Below, piece by piece: positions 8,047-14,063 of a stretch of 26,177 nucleotides of DNA. Numbering within the stretch: position 1 is the first letter of the stretch; the number at the start of each line of letters is the position of its first letter. The translations under genes and the position numbers were made by a program. A model generated the notes under the pieces. That model searched no databases. It worked only from the letters and a program-made list of their open reading frames with translations, and was not told the DNA's origin. Source of the DNA: JBIIUJ01 sp044340025 (lineage in GTDB: Bacteria > Pseudomonadota > Alphaproteobacteria > Caulobacterales > Aquidulcibacteraceae); assembly GCA_044340025.1 (NCBI GenBank), contig JBIIUJ010000022.1:1-26177 (forward strand). The letters are read 5' to 3'.

Positions 8047-8421
8047 TCAGGCGCGCTTCAGGCCGGCGAGCGCTTCGAAGGCGGCGAAATCCTCATCCCG
8101 CGTGAGGAGTGCTGCGTCGGCGTCGAGGCAGGATTGCGCAATCAGCGCATCGCCCAGCCGCGCCCGCCGGCCCTCTGCAAACAGCCGCGCGCGCAACAGG
8201 CCGGCCCGCTCCCAATAGCCGTCGACGATGGGCAGGACCGTCAGCCCTGCAAGCAGGTCTCCCATCCCAGGCTGCGCGGAGGGGGCCGACCAGAGCTCTG
8301 TCACGACCACCGGAGGCAGAACGATCAGGCGTTGCCTGAGCAACCATCCGAACCGATCGATCACAGGATCGTCGCGGTTTTCAAGCCAGCCAATGACGAC
8401 ATTGGTGTCCGCGGCGATCAT
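8047..8421 (-). CDS. vapC: PIN-domain toxin, VapC family
   Basis: The product has 124 residues starting MIAADTNVVIGWLENRDD. The four acidic residues expected for the PIN nuclease metal site are present: D5 (ADTN), E42 (VVTELW), D91 (RLGDALIA) and D109 (LTRDEDF). VapC toxins are Mg-dependent endoribonucleases that usually cut tRNA or rRNA and are held inactive by a partner antitoxin. The ATG overlaps the antitoxin stop by ATGA (8421-8418), the usual antitoxin-first layout. The longer in-frame start at 8454 lies inside the antitoxin gene and is rejected. The RNA target cannot be inferred. Confidence 0.88.
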   Translation of the reverse strand: MIAADTNVVIGWLENRDDPVIDRFGWLLRQRLIVLPPVVVTELWSAPSAQPGMGDLLAGLTVLPIVDGYWERAGLLRARLFAEGRRARLGDALIAQSCLDADAALLTRDEDFAAFEALAGLKRA

Positions 8422-8630
8422 GCCTCCTCGTCTTTGCCGCGCAGCGTTCGCCAATCGACATCAAAGTGCATCGTGCCGCGCGCCGCGTGCAGTCGAGCCG
8501 ATGCGTCTGTGTGCGCCAAGGCCTCCAGCGCCCGCCGGACAGTCTCGCTCACGCCCTCCCCGGTGCCGTGCATGGCGGCGCGCAGGGTGGCTTCGGGCAC
8601 CTCGACGGTGATTTTGCGCAGGGCTGTCAT
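8418..8630 (-). CDS. vapB: VapB-like ribbon-helix-helix antitoxin
   Basis: The product has 70 residues from the ATG at 8630. The N-terminal ITVEVPEATLRAAM strand and the following SETVRRALEAL helix look like a ribbon-helix-helix DNA-binding fold. The C-terminal HFDVDWRTLRGKDEEA tail is the kind of segment that wraps the toxin. The upstream part of the longer open frame reads through the racemase gene in another frame and is not real. It overlaps vapC by 4 bases, so the pair is a type II toxin-antitoxin operon that probably represses itself. The identification rests on the partner, the length and the fold-like pattern rather than on a strong family signature. Confidence 0.78.
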   Translation of the reverse strand: MTALRKITVEVPEATLRAAMHGTGEGVSETVRRALEALAHTDASARLHAARGTMHFDVDWRTLRGKDEEA

Positions 8631-8668
8631 GGCGAAGAGACTACCAGCTTGCAGGCTGGGGCGAAAGG

Positions 8669-8685
8669 CCAGCGCCAAACGCTGG
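8669..8685 (-). terminator. Possible stem-loop after the racemase gene
   Basis: CCAGCG-CCAAA-CGCTGG is a perfect 6-bp stem with a 5-base loop, 4 bases after the racemase stop on the minus strand. A second weaker hairpin (CCAGC...GCTGG, 8644-8659) follows. There is only a short CCTTTC and no real T-run, so Rho-independent termination is uncertain. Confidence 0.35.
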
Positions 8686-8689
8686 GGCG

Positions 8690-9436
8690 TCAGTGCTGGG
8701 CCAGCAGCTTGCCGAAGCCGTCCATCTGGTCGGGGATGCCCATGGTGCGCAGCGCATGCCAGTAGGTGGCGGTGTTGATGGCGATCACCGGCATGTCGAG
8801 CCAGAACTCGGCCATGGCGGCCACATGCGCAAAGGCCAGGTTCGTGCCGCACTGGATCACGGCGTCCACGCCCTTCGAGACCCGGATCGCCGCATCGCGC
8901 AGCGTCTGCGGGCTTTCGTGCGCGATCATCATGGGCGAGGGCGACTTCAGCCCCTCGATATGGACCACCTCATAGCCCATGTCCTCGAAGTAGCGTTTCA
9001 CATTGGCGTCGCCCACCGGCATGTAGGGGGTGATGATCCCGATCTTCCGGATGCCGCCATAGGCGCGGATCGCGGCCTCCACCGCGGAAGAGCCCATGAT
9101 CACCGGCACGCCGCCGGTCTTTTCCACCATCCTTTTGTGCAGGCGCTCGGCCCCGTCGGCCCCGTCCCAGAAGGTCTCGGCCGACATGCCCATGATCAGG
9201 CAGCCGGGGTCCATCGTCATGGCGACATCGACGCTCGCCTCGGTGGCCGCGCGGATGTTGTTGAGCATCACCATGAAGCTGTCGTCGCTGGACACCTTCG
9301 TGTCCGGGATATGGATGCGGCAGAAGTGGTTGGTGACGCCGCGCGGCCGCATGGAATCGTACTCCGGCTGCACGCTGGTGTTGGTTGATGGGGCGATCAC
9401 GGCGAACTTGAGGCGGTTGCCAAGGCTGTCGGGCAT
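8690..9436 (-). CDS. Asp/Glu racemase superfamily enzyme (maleate isomerase / arylmalonate decarboxylase-like)
   Basis: The product has 248 residues from the ATG at 9436, which has CAGGAGA 7 bases upstream. The 86-residue longer form is rejected because it is low-complexity and lacks a ribosome binding site. The pattern GNRLKFAVIAPSTNTSVQPE near the N terminus, VPVIMGSSAVEAAIRAYG in the middle and QCGTNL around C196 is typical of the maleate isomerase/arylmalonate decarboxylase branch. C196 sits where this group has its catalytic cysteine. At the first-half active-site position there is GMSAETFWDG (residues 83-92) without cysteine. The reaction could thus be decarboxylation or isomerisation of a small dicarboxylate rather than two-base racemisation. 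The substrate is unknown. It is divergent from a DUF1330 gene across 165 bases. Confidence 0.8.
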   Translation of the reverse strand: MPDSLGNRLKFAVIAPSTNTSVQPEYDSMRPRGVTNHFCRIHIPDTKVSSDDSFMVMLNNIRAATEASVDVAMTMDPGCLIMGMSAETFWDGADGAERLHKRMVEKTGGVPVIMGSSAVEAAIRAYGGIRKIGIITPYMPVGDANVKRYFEDMGYEVVHIEGLKSPSPMMIAHESPQTLRDAAIRVSKGVDAVIQCGTNLAFAHVAAMAEFWLDMPVIAINTATYWHALRTMGIPDQMDGFGKLLAQH

Positions 9437-9601
9437 GGGCGTCTCCTGCGCAGGCGAGCCCTGCGATGACGCGGGCGGCGCTCGACGGGCAGTGGCCCTC
9501 GCGCGCATGACCGACTGGCGGCCACGAACGGGCCAGGCATGCCGCACAAGGCGCGCCCCGCCTACATCGCCGGCAAGCCAGCACCGAGGAGCCCAAATCC
9601 C

Positions 9602-9889
9602 ATGCCCGCCTTCATCGTCGCCACCGTGCGCATCACCGATCCGGATCAGTTCCAGCACTATTCCGCCGCGATCAAGGGCGTTTCCGCCGAACACGGCGGC
9701 GAGCCGGTTGTTGCGGGCGCTGTCAGCGAGGTTCTGGAGGGCTCAAGCCCAGTGGGCGAGCGCGTCGTCGTGGTGCGCTTCCCCGATGCGGCAAGCGCAC
9801 GCGCCTACATCGCCGATCCGCGCTATCAGAAGGGCAAGGCGCTCCGGCAGGGCGCGGCAGAGCTGGAAATGCGGCTGATCGAGCTCTGA
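9602..9889 (+). CDS. DUF1330-family small protein
   Basis: The product has 95 residues from ATG 9602, with GAGGAG about 10 bases upstream. It has the DUF1330 pattern: MPAFIVATVRITDPDQFQHY, then GGEPVVAGAVSEVLEG, VVVRFPDAASARAYIADPRYQ and a conserved end. The family has a dimeric alpha/beta-barrel (ferredoxin-like) fold, and its function is mostly unknown. It lies divergent from the racemase-superfamily gene, so the two may share a promoter region and a pathway. Its TGA and the cysE stop form one TGATCA palindrome, with no bases between the two genes. Confidence 0.85.
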   Translation: MPAFIVATVRITDPDQFQHYSAAIKGVSAEHGGEPVVAGAVSEVLEGSSPVGERVVVVRFPDAASARAYIADPRYQKGKALRQGAAELEMRLIEL

Positions 9890-10696
9890 TCAGATGCCGG
9901 GATCATGCGCCTCGAAGCGCTGATCCATCGTGAGCGCTGGCTGGGTGCACAGGCCGCCCACCCGCCGGGCCGGCACGCCCGCCACAGTGCAGCCCGCGGG
10001 CACATCCTCGAGCACAACGCTGCCCGAAGCGATGCGCGCCTCGTCGCCCACCCGGATATTGCCCAGCACCTTCGCCCCGGCCCCGATCAGAACGCCGCGC
10101 CCGATTTTGGGGTGGCGGTCGCCGGTCTGCTTGCCGGTGCCCCCCAGCGTGACTGAATGCAGCAGGGACACGTCGTCACCCACAACGGCGGTTTCCCCGA
10201 TCACAACGCCGCTGGCGTGGTCGATCATCACGCCCGAGCCGATGCGCGCAGCCGGATGCACATCCACGCCAAACAGCTCCGAAATCCGGCTCTGGAGGTG
10301 GAAGGCCAGCGTCTCGCGCCCCTGGCTCCAGAGCCAGTGCGCCACGCGATAGGCCTGCAGCGCGGCAAAGCCTTTGTAGTGCAGGAACGGCTGGAGAAAC
10401 GACCGGCAGGCCGGATCGCGGTCGCGCACGGCCTCCATGTCGCGCAGGGCGGCGACCTCAAGCCGCGGATCGGCGCTGTAGGCGGCGGCGCACACCTCGC
10501 GCATCTGCAGCGCATTCATGTCCGCCCCGCCGAGCTTCTGGGCCAGATGATAGGCGAGCGCGTCTTCCATCGTCTGGTGGTTCAGGATGGAGGCGTGCAG
10601 CAGCGTGGCCAGGATCGGCTCCTCCGCGGCGGCGGTAATGGCCTCCAGCCGCAGCCTCGCCCAGACTGTCGGCTTGATCGCTGCCCCGTCGGCCAT
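9890..10696 (-). CDS. cysE: Serine O-acetyltransferase
   Basis: The 268-residue cytoplasmic enzyme makes O-acetylserine from serine and acetyl-CoA, the first step of cysteine synthesis. The N-terminal helical domain is followed by a left-handed beta-helix of hexapeptide repeats from about residue 144. Catalytic residues are in place: D145, H160 (MIDHASGVVIGETA) and H195 (DRHPKIG). The protein ends in DPGI; a C-terminal Ile is the residue known in this family to insert into the active site of O-acetylserine sulfhydrylase in the cysteine synthase complex. The start lies 5 bases after the Nudix stop, so it is the last gene of a four-gene operon. It lies a few kilobases from the sulfite reductase, whose sulfide product joins O-acetylserine in the next step. 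Confidence 0.95.
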   Translation of the reverse strand: MADGAAIKPTVWARLRLEAITAAAEEPILATLLHASILNHQTMEDALAYHLAQKLGGADMNALQMREVCAAAYSADPRLEVAALRDMEAVRDRDPACRSFLQPFLHYKGFAALQAYRVAHWLWSQGRETLAFHLQSRISELFGVDVHPAARIGSGVMIDHASGVVIGETAVVGDDVSLLHSVTLGGTGKQTGDRHPKIGRGVLIGAGAKVLGNIRVGDEARIASGSVVLEDVPAGCTVAGVPARRVGGLCTQPALTMDQRFEAHDPGI

Positions 10697-10701
10697 GGGT
10701 G

Positions 10702-11307
10702 TCACTCCTGCTGCCCCAGCATGGCCTGCGCGAGCGCCGGTTCCAAGCCGCCTGTCACCGCCAGATGGTGGGCCCGCAACAGCGTCGCAACCGTCAGGCT
10801 GTCGGTGATGCGGCCGTCCAGCGCCTCGGCCAGCGCTTGAGCGAAAGGGATGCGCCGCAGTTTCAGCTGCTCGGTCTCCTCCGGCTCGGCCTCGCCGGCG
10901 ACGAGATCGGTGGCGAGGTAGCAGATCGCCAGCTCGTCGCTGACCGAGTTGGACAGGTGCATGCGCAGCACCTCGCGCAGCGCGCCGGCCGACAGACCGG
11001 TCTCTTCCTTCAGCTCGCGCCGGGCGGACTCCTCGGGAGCGACATCCCGGTCGCCGCCGCCCTCCGGCATCTCCCAGGAATAGAGGTCGAGCGGCACCCG
11101 CCACTGCCCGACGAGCCAGACCGAGCCGTCCCTCTCGATCGGCAGCACCCCGATGGCGAGCCGCCGGAAGCGCACGATGCCATAGAGCCCCGGCCCGCCA
11201 GCGGGCGTGAGAACGCGGCGCTCCTCCACCTCGATCCAGGGGTTGGAATAGGCGATGCGGCTGGAAAGCGTCGTCCAGGGGTCCTGCTCGTCGGCGGCAT
11301 TGCTCAT
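10702..11307 (-). CDS. Nudix hydrolase, ADP-ribose pyrophosphatase-like
   Basis: The product has 201 residues from the ATG at 11307, which overlaps the DUF808 stop by ATGA. The Nudix box is RELKEETGL at 97-105 preceded by G83; the metal-binding REuxEExGu core is intact. The usual first Glu of the box is Val (V89). The downstream LRMHLSNSVSDE segment and the WEMPEGGGD loop are typical of ADP-ribose and nucleoside-diphosphate-sugar pyrophosphatases. It probably hydrolyses a nucleoside diphosphate linked to another moiety; the substrate cannot be fixed from the sequence. It sits 5 bases before cysE in the operon. Confidence 0.88.
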   Translation of the reverse strand: MSNAADEQDPWTTLSSRIAYSNPWIEVEERRVLTPAGGPGLYGIVRFRRLAIGVLPIERDGSVWLVGQWRVPLDLYSWEMPEGGGDRDVAPEESARRELKEETGLSAGALREVLRMHLSNSVSDELAICYLATDLVAGEAEPEETEQLKLRRIPFAQALAEALDGRITDSLTVATLLRAHHLAVTGGLEPALAQAMLGQQE

Positions 11308-12284
11308 GCGCCGGCGTCCCGCGGGGAAGCCCATCTGCGGATGCGGGCCGCCAGCGGCGCAATGACGTGATCGGCCAGCGGCGCCACAAGTGCGCCCAGC
11401 GCCAACCCGACGGCGCCAGAGATCGCCGCGGTGACCACCCAGGCGATCACGCCTTCGGCCGCCGGCGCAACCGCGCCGATTGCATGGGCCATGTCGTGGA
11501 TTGCGTGCTCCGGGCCAGCAAAGCCCAGGCCGGCGAGGCCATGGATGACGATGCCGCCGCCGACCCACAGCATCGCCACCATGCCGACCAGGCTGAGCCC
11601 CTTCAGAAACCCCGGCATGCCCAGCACCAGCCCGCGACCCAGCGCGCGCAGACCGCTATTCGGCGACCGCGAAAGCGCCAGCCCCACATCATCCGCCTTC
11701 ACGATCAGCGCGACCGCGCCATAGACCAGCGCCGTCATGCCAAGACCCACCACAGCAAGCACGGCCGCCTTCATCGCCAGCGAAAGGGCCGCCACCGCCG
11801 CGAGCGAAATCGCCATGATCTCGGCCGACAGGATGAAATCTGTGCGGATGGCGCTTGCCACCTTGGCGTCTTCGGCGGCCTGCGCGCTCTCGTAGCGCTC
11901 CTCTGCGCTGTCGGCATGCGCGGCGTGCGGGCGCACAAGATCGAGAACCTTGTGAAAGCCCTCCATGCACAGATAGGCCCCGCCGAGCATCAGCAGCGGC
12001 GTAATGATCCAGGGCGCCACGAGGCTGAGGATCAGCGCGCCGGGCAAGAGGATGAGCATCTTGTTGATGAGAGAGCCGCGCGCGATCTTCGCAATGATCG
12101 GAAGTTCGCGGTCGGCTGCGAAGCCCACCACATAGCGCGGCGTCACGGCGGCGTCGTCGATCACGATGCCAGCGGCCTTGGAGCCGGCCTTGGCGGCCTG
12201 TGCGGCTGCGTCGTCCAGCGTGGCTGCAGCCATCTTGGCGATGGCGGCGACATCGTCGAGCAGCGCAATGAGGCCGGTGCTCAT
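11304..12284 (-). CDS. DUF808 (YedI-like) inner-membrane protein
   Basis: The product has 326 residues. The N terminus STGLIALLDDVAAIAKMAAATLDDAA and the following KAAGIVIDDAAVTPRYVVGF are characteristic of DUF808 proteins. Several hydrophobic helices follow (about residues 75-105, 155-195, 215-250 and 260-305), with a charged stretch near 120-145. The family is common in proteobacteria and its function is not established. The start overlaps the stop of the CpeT-like gene, and the stop overlaps the start of the Nudix gene, both by ATGA. It is therefore embedded in a co-translated operon. Confidence 0.88.
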   Translation of the reverse strand: MSTGLIALLDDVAAIAKMAAATLDDAAAQAAKAGSKAAGIVIDDAAVTPRYVVGFAADRELPIIAKIARGSLINKMLILLPGALILSLVAPWIITPLLMLGGAYLCMEGFHKVLDLVRPHAAHADSAEERYESAQAAEDAKVASAIRTDFILSAEIMAISLAAVAALSLAMKAAVLAVVGLGMTALVYGAVALIVKADDVGLALSRSPNSGLRALGRGLVLGMPGFLKGLSLVGMVAMLWVGGGIVIHGLAGLGFAGPEHAIHDMAHAIGAVAPAAEGVIAWVVTAAISGAVGLALGALVAPLADHVIAPLAARIRRWASPRDAGA

Positions 12285-13468
12285 GGCCCGACGGCGCCGG
12301 GCGTATGCGTGCAGCTCGCCTGCATCCAGCGCAGGTTGACGCCCACCCGTTCGGCGTCCTCTTCCGCCCAGGCATAGCTGATCGCGCGCTCGCCCGGCTT
12401 TTCCGAGACATAAAGCGTCAGCGAGGGCCGGGAGCTTCCAAACGGCCAGGCCACGCGGCGAAGGGTTAGCGTGAGTTGGCGCGGCGGGGTCTCGTCGGTG
12501 GTGAAGGTGGCCGTGCCGCCGCGATCATGAATCCACAGGTTGCGGAAGCCGCTCCACTGGCTGTCGGGGGCGCCGGCGCCGCTGTCGCCATGGCGCGCGC
12601 CGCGCAGCACCCCGCCCCAGCACAGGAAGGGCCGGGCCTTGTCGAGCTTGTGGTGAACATCGGCCTTGTTGCCAAAGACATAGGCCCCCTGATCGTCCAC
12701 CGCCTTGTCGCGGATCCAGATCTGGTCCGGCGTCAGCACGAGATCGTCGGTGATGATGATGGTGCGGCCGCCTGCACGCGACGACGGGATGCGGCAGGCG
12801 CCGGGGGTCATCGTGCCGATGAACTGGTTGGACTGGCGCCGCCAGAACACGTCGCAGCCCGGCAGGTTGCGGAAGTCTGCCGGGGTGAGCCCCGCCAGCT
12901 TCGAGGGGTCGCGGTGGGCGTCGCGGATGCGCGCCGGGTCAGAGGGCGTCCAGATCGCCAGCCGGATCGCGTTGGCGGCGTAATCTGGCGTGAAGGTGTA
13001 GATCCGCTGGCGGTAGAGCTTCGTCGGGTCGCCATCGAGATATTGCTGGACGTAGAAGACCTTGCCGGAAAACGCTGGCAGATCCACCGGCTGGAAGATC
13101 GAGTGGATGCGCTCGTGGCGCGCCTCCGCCGGCGTTTTCAGGTCATCTGCGAAAAAGACCTGGAGGTCATTGTCCCAGCGCCCGGGAAACCAGGTGAGGA
13201 ACAGCTCCATGTCCTTGTCGAGTACGCGGGCGGCCATGTCCTGCGCGGTCGCTGCGGCTGGCGCGCGCGTGCCCTGGATCGGCGGGGTCTGGGCGACGGC
13301 AGGAGCGGCGAAGAGGAGGAGGAAGAGGGCTGCGATGCCCCCGCCGGCCCTGCGGGCCACCTCCCGCAAACGGAGGGGAGCAAAAACCGCAGATATCCTC
13401 CCCCGTCTACGGTGGGCTTGGCGCACTGCGCCAAGGCGCGAAGCGCCGGAGGGGGGAAGCGACATCAT
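12281..13468 (-). CDS. CpeT/CpcT-like secreted protein, first gene of the cysE operon
   Basis: There are 395 residues from the first ATG. A signal peptide core (GIAALFLLLFAAPAVAQ) ends at about residue 60, so the first 39 residues are an unusual extension encoded mostly by a palindromic repeat (13361-13457). Without it the protein would start closer to 13357, but no better start codon with a ribosome binding site was found; AAGG lies before the ATG pair at 13468/13465. The mature part matches CpeT/CpcT: FYVQQYLDGDPTKLYRQRIY, IRLAIWTP, LPGCDVFWRRQ, GACRIPSSRAGG and IWIRDKAVD. Cyanobacterial members attach bilins to phycobiliproteins. No phycobiliprotein gene is present here, so the ligand or partner is unknown and the family name should not be read as function. 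Confidence 0.82.
   Translation of the reverse strand: MMSLPPSGASRLGAVRQAHRRRGRISAVFAPLRLREVARRAGGGIAALFLLLFAAPAVAQTPPIQGTRAPAAATAQDMAARVLDKDMELFLTWFPGRWDNDLQVFFADDLKTPAEARHERIHSIFQPVDLPAFSGKVFYVQQYLDGDPTKLYRQRIYTFTPDYAANAIRLAIWTPSDPARIRDAHRDPSKLAGLTPADFRNLPGCDVFWRRQSNQFIGTMTPGACRIPSSRAGGRTIIITDDLVLTPDQIWIRDKAVDDQGAYVFGNKADVHHKLDKARPFLCWGGVLRGARHGDSGAGAPDSQWSGFRNLWIHDRGGTATFTTDETPPRQLTLTLRRVAWPFGSSRPSLTLYVSEKPGERAISYAWAEEDAERVGVNLRWMQASCTHTPGAVGP
13361..13457. repeat. Mosaic palindromic element at the start of the CpeT-like gene
   Basis: Three nested inverted repeats are visible: CCTCC (13361-13365) with GGAGG (13373-13377), a 17-base palindrome TTGGCGCACTGCGCCAA (13419-13435, extended by one pair), and outer arms CCTCCCCCG (13398-13406) with CGGAGGGGGG near 13447-13456. 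The CCCCCTCCG plus CTTCGC/TGCGC blocks on the opposite strand also occur in the right arm of the 6176-6302 element, so the two are related. It lies inside the open frame of the CpeT-like gene. Confidence 0.65.
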
Positions 13469-13472
13469 CGCC

Positions 13473-13490
13473 TTAGAATGCCTTTTCTAA
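13473..13490. promoter_or_regulatory. AT-rich inverted repeat between the CpeT-like gene and the phasin
   Basis: TTAGAA-N6-TTCTAA is a perfect 6-bp dyad in the 79-base divergent gap, 5 bases from the ATG of the CpeT-like gene and 58 bases from the phasin ATG. It is one of the few AT-rich spots in the window and could be an operator or part of a promoter. No regulator is assigned. Confidence 0.3.
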
Positions 13491-13547
13491 TGGCTCCGTC
13501 TACGCCTGCGCCAGACGCGGCCGTTCGGGCCGCCATTGGAGAGCCCC

Positions 13548-14045
13548 ATGTCTGCCGAAGACACCCCCAAGACCGAAAACCCTGTCGCCCAGGCTGTGCA
13601 GGAAAACCTCGACCTCTCGCGCAAGATCTGGCTTGCGGGCGTCGGCGCCTATGGCCGCGCTTATGACCTGGCTCAAGACCAGCTTGAAAAGGTCGCCGGT
13701 TCGGCCAGCGACATGTTCGATCACCTCGTCGCGCGCGGCGAGCAGCTGGAAGACACCGTTCGCGAGACGCTCGCCAAGAATGAAGCCGCTCACAAGGTCG
13801 GCGAAGTGGTGGAAAAGGTGCAAGCCTTCTCCGCCGAGCGTCAGGCCGTGCTGGAGCAGCGCATCGAGACCGTGCGCAAGGTGATCGGCGACACGCTGGC
13901 GCCGGTTGCGGCCATGAACCCGCTCGCGAAGAAGCACGCCTCCACCGAGGAGCTGCTCGCCCGCATCGAAGCGCTGACCGCCGAAGTCGAGGCGCTGAAG
14001 GCGTCCAAGGCGCCGCGCGCGAAAAAGGCGACCGACGCGGAATAA
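13548..14045 (+). CDS. Phasin (polyhydroxyalkanoate granule-associated protein, PF05597-like)
   Basis: The product has 165 residues from ATG 13548, with GGAG 6 bases upstream; a TTG four codons earlier overlaps that site and is rejected. The conserved phasin segment is NLDLSRKIWLAGVGAYGRAYD (about residues 20-40), followed by a long amphipathic helical region (FDHLVARGEQLEDTVRETL) and a heptad-like C-terminal coiled coil (STEELLARIEALTAEVEALKA). It ends in a basic, Ala/Lys-rich tail. Phasins coat carbon-storage granules and may also bind DNA through such tails. No polyhydroxyalkanoate synthase is in the window. It is convergent with comEC across 18 bases. Confidence 0.85.
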   Translation: MSAEDTPKTENPVAQAVQENLDLSRKIWLAGVGAYGRAYDLAQDQLEKVAGSASDMFDHLVARGEQLEDTVRETLAKNEAAHKVGEVVEKVQAFSAERQAVLEQRIETVRKVIGDTLAPVAAMNPLAKKHASTEELLARIEALTAEVEALKASKAPRAKKATDAE

Positions 14046-14063
14046 GCCTCCCTCCTGCGCCCG

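Noticed and set aside
9445..9454. CCTGCGCAGG palindrome overlapping the racemase ribosome binding site
   Set aside because: It is short and GC-rich, which makes it frequent by chance here, and nothing else supports a regulatory role.
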